This document shows positions 16,128 through 21,675 of a DNA stretch of 34,143 nucleotides, in pieces (position 1 is the first letter of the stretch; each line of letters begins with the position of its first letter). The notes under the pieces are model-generated. The model saw only the letters and a program-made list of their open reading frames with translations, was not told the DNA's origin and made no database searches. A program made the translations under genes and the position numbers. This DNA comes from a virus: the IMG/VR virus record IMGVR_UViG_3300035670_000776, positions 1 through 34,143 of that record; one strand, given 5' to 3'.

Positions 16128-16865
16128 ATGAAAATATTACTTATTGATATAGAAGTAGCACCAAATACTGCTCATGTCTGGGGTATCTTTGACCAAAACA
16201 TCTCTATAAACCAATTACTAGAATCATCTTACACTCTATGCTATGCAGCAAAGTGGTATGGTGAATCTAAAATCATGTTTGACTCTATCCAAAAATCTGG
16301 CAAACAAAAAATGCTAGACTCTGTGCATAAACTTCTTGACGAAGCTGATGCTATAGTCCACTACAACGGTTCTAGGTTTGACATACCTATACTACATAAA
16401 GAGTTCTTACTCTCTGGTATGCCACCTCCAGCACCATCTAAACAGATAGATTTATTACAAGTAGCTCGTAGACAATTTAGATTTGTTTCTAACAAACTAG
16501 ATTATGTAGCACAGGCTTTAGGATTGGGTAGTAAGACAGAACATGAAGGACATGCTTTATGGGTCAAGTGTATGAATGATGACCGTAAGGCATGGAAAAC
16601 AATGGAAGAATATAATAAGAATGATGTTATATTACTTGAGAAAGTCTACGATAAATTCAAAGGTTGGATTAAACAACATCCAAATCATAACGCATATTCT
16701 GTTGACGTTTGTTGTCCTAATTGTGCTTCACGAAAATTACAATCTCGTGGAACTCAAAGAAGTAGGACTGCTATTTATCAACGCTATCAATGTCAAAATT
16801 GTGGGTCGTGGGCAAGGTCTGTTAAATCAGAAAAAATTGCCAAAGACTCTTTAGTAAATATATAG
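16128..16865 (+). CDS. DEDDy 3'-5' exonuclease with C-terminal zinc ribbon
   Basis: A 245-residue protein of the RNase H-like fold. Exo I is LLIDIEV (Asp7, Glu9), Exo II is VHYNGSRFDIP (Asp85), and Exo III is EYNKNDV (Tyr162, Asp166), which makes it a DEDDy enzyme. The C-terminus holds a zinc ribbon, CPNC (196-199) and CQNC (222-225), probably for nucleic acid binding. There is no polymerase domain. Related stand-alone exonucleases occur in many phages. It may trim DNA ends or degrade host DNA. It follows the lysis cassette on the + strand. Confidence 0.8.
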   Translation: MKILLIDIEVAPNTAHVWGIFDQNISINQLLESSYTLCYAAKWYGESKIMFDSIQKSGKQKMLDSVHKLLDEADAIVHYNGSRFDIPILHKEFLLSGMPPPAPSKQIDLLQVARRQFRFVSNKLDYVAQALGLGSKTEHEGHALWVKCMNDDRKAWKTMEEYNKNDVILLEKVYDKFKGWIKQHPNHNAYSVDVCCPNCASRKLQSRGTQRSRTAIYQRYQCQNCGSWARSVKSEKIAKDSLVNI

Positions 16866-16872
16866 GAAAATT

Positions 16873-17049
16873 ATGCAACGGTCAGAAGTAGAGATTATCT
16901 GTAATCACATGTTAGGTAGAACTATCGTATCCTGTGAAGCATTGCATGGCGATAGCACTATAATCATTACATTAGATAATGATAGTGTTGTGGAAATCTC
17001 AGGCGAAGAGCTAGCTCTTTATGGCGAACTAACACCAATGGATGACTAG
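16873..17049 (+). CDS. small conserved-type protein, unknown function
   Basis: A 58-residue acidic protein (MQRSEVEIICNHMLGRTIVSCEALHGDSTIIITLDNDSVVEISGEELALYGE...) with an AGGAAAA ribosome binding site 7 nt after the exonuclease. Predicted small beta-rich domain. It is the last gene of the left + strand block; its TAG overlaps the stop of the opposing gene (CTAG at 17046-17049). Family not recognised. Confidence 0.6.
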   Translation: MQRSEVEIICNHMLGRTIVSCEALHGDSTIIITLDNDSVVEISGEELALYGELTPMDD

Positions 17050-17204
17050 ACGCAGATAATCACACCATTACTACCAACCTGACAGACGGTTACAGACCCA
17101 TCAGGTGCAAGAATAGTAGTAGTTTGAGCCATAACCTGTTCTGTTCCCCAAATAGCTAACGCAGCTAATACCACAATAAATATCCAATAGATTTTACTCA
17201 TCAT
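17046..17204 (-). CDS. small secreted or membrane-anchored protein
   Basis: A 52-residue frame on the - strand. The start is a double ATG (17204 or 17201). MSKIYWIFIVVLAALAIWG forms a signal peptide or anchor, followed by TEQVMAQTTTILAPDGSVTVCQVGSNGVIICV. VMA-Q is a plausible signal peptidase I site, leaving about 26 residues with two Cys that could form a disulfide. It overlaps the DUF3310 gene by 11 nt. Likely periplasmic; function unknown. Confidence 0.55.
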   Translation of the reverse strand: MMSKIYWIFIVVLAALAIWGTEQVMAQTTTILAPDGSVTVCQVGSNGVIICV

Positions 17205-17469
17205 CAAACCTTTGTAATTGAGCTTCTAATTCCGGTGGAATTTCAACTCCATCATCTTTAGTAGCTTCTAGTAGTTTATTCTTATACCAATCAGACTTTT
17301 CTAAATCTTGTTGTGGATTATCTTTAAACGGATAACGTAAGTCATATTTTAACTTACAACCTTTAAGATAACCAATATACTCTTCTTTTGTTAAACGACT
17401 TTTAATTACATCTATTGCTTCTATACCACCCACTAAGTAATGTGGAGGTCTATTCACCATATCTACCAT
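17194..17469 (-). CDS. DUF3310 family protein
   Basis: A 91-residue protein with VNRPPHYLVGGIEAIDVIKSRLTKEEYIGYLKGCKLKYDLRYPFKDNPQQDLEKSDWYKNKLL. This is the complete DUF3310 pattern (NxPxHYxxGxxEaIDvI ... G...KY..R...K...QDL.KA.WYL), common in phages and sometimes annotated as a nucleotide kinase-like protein, without firm evidence. It is part of the tight - strand operon. Confidence 0.8.
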   Translation of the reverse strand: MVDMVNRPPHYLVGGIEAIDVIKSRLTKEEYIGYLKGCKLKYDLRYPFKDNPQQDLEKSDWYKNKLLEATKDDGVEIPPELEAQLQRFDDE

Positions 17470-17471
17470 AA

Positions 17472-17588
17472 CTATCCCCTTAGAAAAAATAAATCAATTA
17501 ATTGATAACAACCATAAGCAAACCAACCCATACCACCAACAACTAACAACCATACTATTACATCTAATATCTTTTCTGCTCTTCCCAT
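17472..17588 (-). CDS. very small membrane protein
   Basis: A 38-residue protein: MGRAEKILDVIVWLLVVGGMGWFAYGCYQLIDLFFLRG. One membrane segment with an N-terminal basic region. A GGGAG-type ribosome binding site lies upstream on the - strand. It overlaps the preceding gene (17564-17827) by 25 nt and ends 3 nt before DUF3310, so it fits the operon exactly. Function unknown. Confidence 0.5.
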   Translation of the reverse strand: MGRAEKILDVIVWLLVVGGMGWFAYGCYQLIDLFFLRG

Positions 17589-17827
17589 TTACCATACTCC
17601 CTACCTACAGTTACAGATACATAATTTCTATTTTTAAATCGTTTATCTAGTTCATTGCTATAAGTCCATTTAGGCAAAGTAAAGTATCCTTGGCTTTCTA
17701 AATACTTTAACCTAGTTCTATTAGTTACGCATTCTTGCACAATTTCTTTAATGCTGCAACCAGGATGTGCAGTAATATAGCCAATGATAAATTTTGCTTG
17801 TCGTTGGTCGTCTAGTTTAGTGTACAT
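17564..17827 (-). CDS. winged-helix-like small protein
   Basis: An 87-residue basic protein. Residues 10-50 (QAKFIIGYITAHPGCSIKEIVQECVTNRTRLKYLESQGYFTL) look like a winged helix: helix, turn with SIKEI, recognition helix, then a strand pair. The rest is basic and aromatic. It might bind DNA and regulate the - strand operon, but this is inference only. It overlaps genes at both ends. Confidence 0.55.
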   Translation of the reverse strand: MYTKLDDQRQAKFIIGYITAHPGCSIKEIVQECVTNRTRLKYLESQGYFTLPKWTYSNELDKRFKNRNYVSVTVGREYGKWEEQKRY

Positions 17828-17966
17828 CTTTTACTCCATGCAATTGTTCTATAAGCCTAGCAAATTTAAATATCTTGTCAATTGTTATTACCTGACTACC
17901 GTATCCAAATGCTTCTTTATATACCTTTATAATTTCTTCTTGAGTAAGTGGTTTAGAGTCCACCAT
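17817..17966 (-). CDS. small helical protein, unknown
   Basis: A 49-residue protein (MVDSKPLTQEEIIKVYKEAFGYGSQVITIDKIFKFARLIEQLHGVKDVH). The PLTQEEI ... FARxIEQxHGI arrangement is recurrent in small phage proteins of unknown function that occur next to early operon genes. It overlaps the next gene by 11 nt and the previous by 14 nt, and a GGAGGCAC ribosome binding site stands before the ATG. Confidence 0.55.
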   Translation of the reverse strand: MVDSKPLTQEEIIKVYKEAFGYGSQVITIDKIFKFARLIEQLHGVKDVH

Positions 17967-18189
17967 GTGCCTCCGTTAGTTTCTTACTATCGTACTTAGA
18001 TAATCCTTTATATTCTTCTACAGGTTCACCTGCAAATAAAGGTGTTATCTTAATATGATGTGTTGTGTTCTTTAAATCGTTTAAATATGATAATTGGTTA
18101 GGATGAAAAGACCATAAATAAGACTTCTTTAGGTCACCAGACTTAACATCATACTCTTCATAAAGCCATGCTACAGGTTCTTTTTTCAT
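17953..18189 (-). CDS. small protein with PVAWLYE N-terminus, unknown
   Basis: A 78-residue protein: MKKEPVAWLYEEYDVKSGDLKKSYLWSFHPNQLSYLND ... ITPLFAGEPVEEYKGLS. The xEPVAWLxE start and TPLF ending are widespread in small phage proteins whose role is unknown. Start ATG is embedded in the stop of the upstream membrane protein (ATGA). Two-strand beta fold likely. Confidence 0.55.
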   Translation of the reverse strand: MKKEPVAWLYEEYDVKSGDLKKSYLWSFHPNQLSYLNDLKNTTHHIKITPLFAGEPVEEYKGLSKYDSKKLTEAHGGL

Positions 18190-18317
18190 GATTTATTAAA
18201 CCATTTTATATAAATTAAATATCCTAAATATCCTATAAATAATAAAATTATTAATGGTATTAATTCAATCAAAAATGCTATATCTTGTGCTAACCAAAAT
18301 TTTATATATTCTATCAT
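18186..18317 (-). CDS. small membrane protein
   Basis: A 43-residue protein: MIEYIKFWLAQDIAFLIELIPLIILLFIGYLGYLIYIKWFNKS. One strong membrane segment (about 18-38) and an amphipathic N-terminus. It is joined to both neighbours by TAATG and ATGA overlaps, so it is certainly placed like a coding gene. Directly downstream of the SleB hydrolase gene, it may serve as a holin or spanin partner on this strand. Confidence 0.55.
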   Translation of the reverse strand: MIEYIKFWLAQDIAFLIELIPLIILLFIGYLGYLIYIKWFNKS

Positions 18318-18700
18318 TAGTAAAATACCATCCTTCCTATATGTGTTTTTTTCCTCTTACCAAACCATTCTTTTTTTGGCGGTATAGAGTCATCATGGAA
18401 ATATAAAGCATTTGCAACTGGGTTAGCATATTTATTATGAACAATCGTATCAATAACCAAAAGTTTAGTTTCCAAATACGCCCTAATATTAACTTCTGGA
18501 TGACGTTCATCCGTAACCCCAATAAACTGACCATTAGCATAAACAACAGAGCATACATCACGACCCCAATAACCAGTATGTAACCTATTACGTATGACAT
18601 TTATGACACCTACCTTTTCTTCTAGTGTTCTATTATTAACTTCATGGTACACAGCAGTTGCATAACACGCTATATCTAATTCTAAGTTATGTATATCCAT
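18317..18700 (-). CDS. SleB-type cell wall hydrolase (endolysin candidate)
   Basis: A 127-residue protein with the SleB/Hydrolase_2 pattern: ATAVYHEVNNRTLEEKVGVINVIRNRLHTGYWGRDVCSVVYANGQF, then NALYFHDDSIPP and KTHIGRMVFY. The Glu in YHEV matches the catalytic Glu of this glycosidase or transglycosylase family. No signal peptide, so it would need a holin to reach the wall. It lies on the opposite strand to the holin gene. Ribosome binding site AAAGG. Most likely the phage endolysin. Confidence 0.8.
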   Translation of the reverse strand: MDIHNLELDIACYATAVYHEVNNRTLEEKVGVINVIRNRLHTGYWGRDVCSVVYANGQFIGVTDERHPEVNIRAYLETKLLVIDTIVHNKYANPVANALYFHDDSIPPKKEWFGKRKKTHIGRMVFY

Positions 18701-18803
18701 TATAAACCTTTAATGATTATCTGGTGTCTAGTAACCCTACATAAGCGTATAATTCTATTATATTGTGCAATTAAGCATAATATATTATTTAAGGATAAAT
18801 ACC
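18701..18803. promoter_or_regulatory. intergenic region with back-to-back -10 boxes
   Basis: This 103-nt gap separates the start of the SleB gene (- strand) from pqqA (+ strand). A + strand TATAAT lies at 18748-18753 and a - strand TATAAT at 18757-18762. Neither has a convincing -35 at 16-18 nt, so the promoters are only candidates. The gap contains no other gene that I can see. Confidence 0.35.
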
Positions 18804-18875
18804 ATGTGGACAACTCCAGCAGCTACAGAAATGCGTTTTGGCTTTGAAGTAACTATGTACGTAATGAACAAATAG
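18804..18875 (+). CDS. pqqA: PQQ precursor peptide PqqA (auxiliary metabolic gene)
   Basis: A 23-residue gene with AAGGA eight bases before the ATG. The protein begins MWTTPA, and residues 10-23 read MRFGFEVTMYVMNK. PqqA of the 23-residue type starts MWxxPA, has RxGxEVTxY in the middle and ends in a basic residue. The Glu15 and Tyr19 that PqqE and partners join to make pyrroloquinoline quinone are both present at the right positions. The host would supply PqqB-E, which are absent here. PQQ is the cofactor of methanol dehydrogenases, so extra precursor could support energy supply during infection. The gene stands alone on the + strand between - strand genes, flanked by a possible promoter and a hairpin: moron-like placement. 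Confidence 0.85.
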   Translation: MWTTPAATEMRFGFEVTMYVMNK

Positions 18876-18887
18876 TTATAAGCAATT

Positions 18888-18915
18888 GGGGATGCTCCTA
18901 GAAAGGAACATCCTC
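18888..18915. terminator. hairpin between pqqA and the SSB-like gene
   Basis: GGGGATGCTCCT (18888-18899) pairs with AGGAACATCCTC (18904-18915) around an AGAA loop, with one C.A mismatch and one G.T pair. It lies just downstream of pqqA and covers the stop codon of the opposing gene. There is no U-run on the + strand and only AT-rich sequence on the - strand, so terminator activity is probable but not sure. Confidence 0.4.
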
Positions 18916-19134
18916 ATCTGCACCTTCAACAGCAGGTTTAAGTCTTTCATCCGTTGCTACCATTGCTACAGCACCAGCAATAAACTTACCATTAGGTCCT
19001 TCTTTTACCCAACCTGATAAAGTAAACTCAATACCATCTACATTTAACTTACCACGATAGTCTGGTCGTTTAGGATTATCACCTTTGTCATTCTTGTTTA
19101 AGGTAAACGTGTTTGTTTTGTCATACTCAGCCAT
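18898..19134 (-). CDS. SSB-like small protein with acidic DEDVPF tail
   Basis: A 78-residue protein: MAEYDKTNTFTLNKNDKGDNPKRPDYRGKLNVDGIEFTLSGWVKEGPNGKFIAGAV. This beta pattern (xNKNDxKxxxxxPDYxGxxxVxGxxxxLSxWxKxGxxGKF) occurs in small phage proteins placed with recombination genes. The ending GADEDVPF closely resembles the acidic tip (DDDIPF) by which bacterial SSB recruits partner proteins. With YqaJ and Sak genes upstream, a single-strand DNA-binding role is likely. Confidence 0.55.
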   Translation of the reverse strand: MAEYDKTNTFTLNKNDKGDNPKRPDYRGKLNVDGIEFTLSGWVKEGPNGKFIAGAVAMVATDERLKPAVEGADEDVPF

Positions 19135-19137
19135 ATA

Positions 19138-19323
19138 TTACTCCTGTGTTGTAATTCTGTGTGGGAAAAAAATATCGTTTATTGTTTCTTCTAGCTCTGA
19201 TGAAAGTTCACAAATAGTAAGTTCATCAGCTATAACATCATGCACAATAAATCTGTCATGAATTTCTGTTATGGTTACAACATTTCTCCTGTTTTTACTT
19301 GTTAATAAATTAGGGTCTTCCAT
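19138..19323 (-). CDS. small protein between recombination genes, unknown
   Basis: A 61-residue acidic protein (MEDPNLLTSKNRRNVVTITEIHDRFIVHDVIADELTICELSSELEETINDIFFP...). Three nucleotides separate it from each neighbour in the operon. No family recognised. The position between the exonuclease and the SSB-like protein suggests an accessory of recombination. Confidence 0.55.
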   Translation of the reverse strand: MEDPNLLTSKNRRNVVTITEIHDRFIVHDVIADELTICELSSELEETINDIFFPHRITTQE

Positions 19324-19326
19324 ACA

Positions 19327-19947
19327 CTACTCCTTTAGTTTAATAATTGTTTGTTCTACTTCGTCTAAAAACTTAATCACTTCTGCTTCTAATTCTTCTA
19401 TGTAAGTATCGTCTCTATCAACCCTTGCTACAAATAACTGTAATTCTTCAGGGAAGTTAGGATTATAACTTACAAAGTCTACCCACTTAGCACCGGTGCA
19501 AGCTAATTGCCATTGCATCTGTGGTATGTATTTACTAGGAACTGACTTACTCATAAGCGTATTGGTATGGGTAGTTTCTATAGGGCATTTAATCTCTATA
19601 AGACCTGCATACTTACCCTCTTCTTCTGCATTTACAGCTCCGTCAGGACTAGCACCACTATTCTTAATAACAGGATGGTCAAAGAAACCGACCTCAGTTA
19701 CAGATACCCCTCTAGTTCGCATATAAAGCTCCCTAGCAGCACTTTCTCTTTCAATCCCATCTAGCATAGCTTGATTAACAAAACTATCGCCTTTCTTGCC
19801 TGTAAGACGTTCTGATACAAGTTGGACAAGGTAGTTTTGACGAGATGTAGATACACCTGTTTTAGTCTTTGCTATCACATCTGCTACACGACTAGCTGTT
19901 ACTTTGCCAAGTCGTGCATCAAACCATTCTTGTGTGCGTTGTTCCAT
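19327..19947 (-). CDS. YqaJ/lambda-exonuclease-type recombination nuclease
   Basis: This 206-residue protein has all the motifs of the YqaJ viral recombinase family. An N-terminal QRTQEWFDARLGKVTASR is followed by GIERESAARELYMRTRG, SGASPDG (97-103, Asp102), LIEIKCP (Glu118, Lys120) and YIPQMQWQLACTG. It is a PD-(D/E)XK 5'-3' exonuclease that makes 3' single strands for the annealing protein encoded just upstream. The ATG overlaps the upstream stop (ATAATG), so the pair is co-translated. Confidence 0.9.
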   Translation of the reverse strand: MEQRTQEWFDARLGKVTASRVADVIAKTKTGVSTSRQNYLVQLVSERLTGKKGDSFVNQAMLDGIERESAARELYMRTRGVSVTEVGFFDHPVIKNSGASPDGAVNAEEEGKYAGLIEIKCPIETTHTNTLMSKSVPSKYIPQMQWQLACTGAKWVDFVSYNPNFPEELQLFVARVDRDDTYIEELEAEVIKFLDEVEQTIIKLKE

Positions 19948-20438
19948 TATGCAGCCTTAAGAGTTTCTACAAACTCTGCACATTGTTCTTTATCTTCTCT
20001 TGACATCTTTGCATATACAACTCTAGCAGCTTCAATTCCTTTGTCAGCATAAGTAGATTTAAGTGTTTCTAATGGGTTTACATCCGGTAAATCTTCACCG
20101 CTATAGATATATAAACCAATACCATGTAAAGCAATAGCTTTAGCCAAACAACGTTGCATAGCTGTATTTACAGCCATAGCATCTGGGTTCTTCATAGCTT
20201 TATTAGAAAAGTCAAGCACAGGTAATTGAGCTGTCATAGTTTTACCAAATGCTGTAACAGAACAAAACACCATAAGTGTTTCACCAAATTGCACAGGTTC
20301 TTTATATTCCCATGTAGCAGTTGGGTCTTGTTGCAATAAAGTGTCAACCGCCCATGACCATGAAATGTAATTAAATTTACCTTTCTTTTCTAAATGTTCT
20401 GATACATCAATCTTACGTAGTTCTAAATACTTACTCAT
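19947..20438 (-). CDS. Sak/DUF1071 single-strand annealing protein
   Basis: This 163-residue protein matches the DUF1071/Sak group: IDVSEHLEKKGKFNYISWSWAVDTLLQQDPTATWEYKEP, LMVFCSVTAFGKTMTAQLPVLDFSNKAMKNPDAMAVNTAMQRCLAKAIALHGIGLYIYSGEDLP. Such proteins anneal complementary single strands and work with a YqaJ-type exonuclease. The NPDAMxVNxAxxRCLxKAIALHGxGLYIYxGEDLP core is unmistakable. Early - strand operon. Confidence 0.88.
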   Translation of the reverse strand: MSKYLELRKIDVSEHLEKKGKFNYISWSWAVDTLLQQDPTATWEYKEPVQFGETLMVFCSVTAFGKTMTAQLPVLDFSNKAMKNPDAMAVNTAMQRCLAKAIALHGIGLYIYSGEDLPDVNPLETLKSTYADKGIEAARVVYAKMSREDKEQCAEFVETLKAA

Positions 20439-20611
20439 TTGTTGTCTCCTGTTGTTTTGTTTCCATCTCGTGTAGTTGTTGCATCACTTGTTGGTAAAAC
20501 ATTAATTCTTCCATTTAATCTCTCCCTTTCATCAAATCTTTTATTAAGTTCTTCTAAGTCTTTCCATACTTCTGGTAATATTTCAGCTATACGCTTTAAA
20601 CCATTCGCCAT
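20435..20611 (-). CDS. small helical protein, unknown
   Basis: A 58-residue protein (MANGLKRIAEILPEVWKDLEELNKRFDERERLNG...). An amphipathic, possibly coiled-coil helix precedes a polar tail. The ATG at 20611 has a GGGGG-type site upstream and was chosen over an in-frame ATG at 20647, which has no ribosome binding site. Stop overlaps the next gene's ATG (ATGA). Function unknown. Confidence 0.5.
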   Translation of the reverse strand: MANGLKRIAEILPEVWKDLEELNKRFDERERLNGRINVLPTSDATTTRDGNKTTGDNK

Positions 20612-20657
20612 ATTATATACCCCCAAAATACAAAAAGGAATAGCCATAAGTATTTAT

Positions 20658-20753
20658 TCATATTGCACCTGCAAACTTACCCATAGCCCAAAGGCAAAAG
20701 GCTACATAAACCCAGAAACCTACTGCTAATACTATCATTGTTGAAATTTTCAT
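20658..20753 (-). CDS. very small membrane protein, first gene of the - strand operon
   Basis: A 31-residue protein: MKISTMIVLAVGFWVYVAFCLWAMGKFAGAI, one membrane segment. It has a textbook AGGAGAG ribosome binding site, 7 nt before the ATG, and lies about 20 nt from the predicted start of transcription. That a tiny membrane protein is the first gene of the early operon suggests an early host-takeover or superinfection role; this is inference. Confidence 0.55.
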   Translation of the reverse strand: MKISTMIVLAVGFWVYVAFCLWAMGKFAGAI

Positions 20754-20768
20754 GTATCTCTCCTAAAG

Positions 20769-20797
20769 TTGACAATTGAACATTAAACCTATAAAAA
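20769..20797 (+). promoter_or_regulatory. sigma70-type promoter of the + strand early operon
   Basis: TTGACA at 20769-20774, then either TATAAA (20790-20795, 15-nt spacer) or TAAAAA (20792-20797, 17-nt spacer). It would start near 20802 and read into 20851. The elements lie face to face with, and overlap, those of the - strand promoter. Confidence 0.5.
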
Positions 20798-20808
20798 ACA
20801 CCTGTCAA
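20780..20808 (-). promoter_or_regulatory. sigma70-type promoter of the - strand early operon
   Basis: Read on the - strand: TTGACA (20808-20803), a 17-nt spacer, then TAATGT (20785-20780). The -35 is perfect and the spacer optimal. Transcription would start near 20773, about 20 nt before the first ATG. Confidence 0.7.
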
Positions 20809-20850
20809 GTATTTTCTATAAAAAAAATAGTTTGCATATAGAATTTACCT

Positions 20851-21045
20851 ATGTTAGTGTTTTGCTCCATGGACATGTTGCGTTACATTATATTAGATGA
20901 ATTTGACGGAAAACCGCTAAGAGCCTTTAGTAACAAGGCATCTGCTAAATGGTTTTTAGAGTCAAGACCTAATTGCAAGCTCCATATTTTGCCTAAAGCA
21001 AAAGTTGTGCCAGTAACAGAACTTTATGAAGAATGTTTATTTTAA
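20851..21045 (+). CDS. small protein, first gene of the + strand early operon
   Basis: Up to 64 residues; the start may be 20851, 20869 or 20875, none with a strong ribosome binding site. The core LRYIILDEFDGKPLRAFSNKASAKWFLESRPNCKLHILPKA is like small phage proteins with a YxIxDEFG.P.R.FxxxxEAxxFLxxRP pattern. Those are usually next to replication genes and have no known function. Confidence 0.5.
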   Translation: MLVFCSMDMLRYIILDEFDGKPLRAFSNKASAKWFLESRPNCKLHILPKAKVVPVTELYEECLF

Positions 21046-21054
21046 GGAGAGTAT

Positions 21055-21675
21055 ATGAAATACAGAGTAAAGAATTGGGATAAGTTTCAGCATTATAAAC
21101 CTAAGACTTATGCAGATGAAACTAAGAAAATGCCATGGTTTAAATTATATGGAATTGACTTATTAGAGGATTATGAATTTAATGCAATGAGTCACGACCA
21201 ACAAGCTATTTTAATAAAACTATGGTGTTTAGCTAGTCAATATGATGGTTTTTTACCTGAAGACCAGGCAATTGCTTATAGGTTAAGATACCCTATAAAC
21301 TTCGTAAATTCTGTAATAAAATCATTAAGTAAGTGGATAATAGAGTGTGACTATGCAAACTCTATACTAGATAGAGATAAAGATAGAGATAAAGATAAAG
21401 ATATATATATGCTATCGCATAAGTCGTTTTTAGAATTTTGGGAAATATATCCAACTCGTAAAATATCAAAAGTTAAATGTGAGGAAAAGTGGCGTAATAG
21501 AAAATTGTATGAGATTAAAGATGAAATACTTGACCACATTAAAAAAATGAAAGATACTCGCAGTTGGAAAGAAGGATACGTACCAGCAACGACCACGTAT
21601 ATTAATCAGTCTAGGTGGAACGACCCTATAGAAGAAACTATCAAACCTAAAAAAGTTTGGGAAGGTGGAGTATGA
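21055..21675 (+). CDS. replication initiator / helicase-loader protein
   Basis: A 206-residue protein with AAGGAGAG in front. The N-terminal region (KNWDKFQHYK ... PWFKLYGIDLLEDYEFNAMSHDQQAILIKLWCLASQYDGFLP) is a winged-helix DNA-binding domain typical of phage replisome organisers. A charged linker (DRDKDRDKDKD) follows. The C-terminal domain (FLEFWEIYPTRKISKVKCEEKW ... GYVPATTTYINQSRWND) is shared with DnaT- and lambda P/O-like helicase recruiters. It is coupled to the DnaB-like helicase gene by overlap, which fits loading of that helicase. Confidence 0.7.
   Translation: MKYRVKNWDKFQHYKPKTYADETKKMPWFKLYGIDLLEDYEFNAMSHDQQAILIKLWCLASQYDGFLPEDQAIAYRLRYPINFVNSVIKSLSKWIIECDYANSILDRDKDRDKDKDIYMLSHKSFLEFWEIYPTRKISKVKCEEKWRNRKLYEIKDEILDHIKKMKDTRSWKEGYVPATTTYINQSRWNDPIEETIKPKKVWEGGV
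21367..21405 (+). repeat. GATAGA/GATAAA hexamer run inside the initiator gene
   Basis: About six consecutive units of agataGA or agataAA type encode the charged DRDKDRDKDKD linker and lead into an AT-rich stretch (atatatat). Lambda-like phages keep the replication origin inside the initiator gene in such a linker region. Confidence 0.5.

Noticed and set aside
16576-16854. 92-residue frame inside the exonuclease gene
   Set aside because: It lies wholly within the DEDDy exonuclease in another frame and lacks a ribosome binding site.
17784-17999. + strand frame opposite the early small genes
   Set aside because: The - strand frames here tile with short overlaps and ribosome binding sites; this one does not.
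18888-18915. Hairpin after pqqA as a riboswitch or PQQ-responsive element
   Set aside because: It is a simple imperfect stem without a conserved core, and lies downstream of the gene, so a terminator or 3' stabiliser is more plausible.
19496-20052. + strand frames opposite the YqaJ and Sak genes
   Set aside because: Strong family motifs on the - strand make these antisense shadows.
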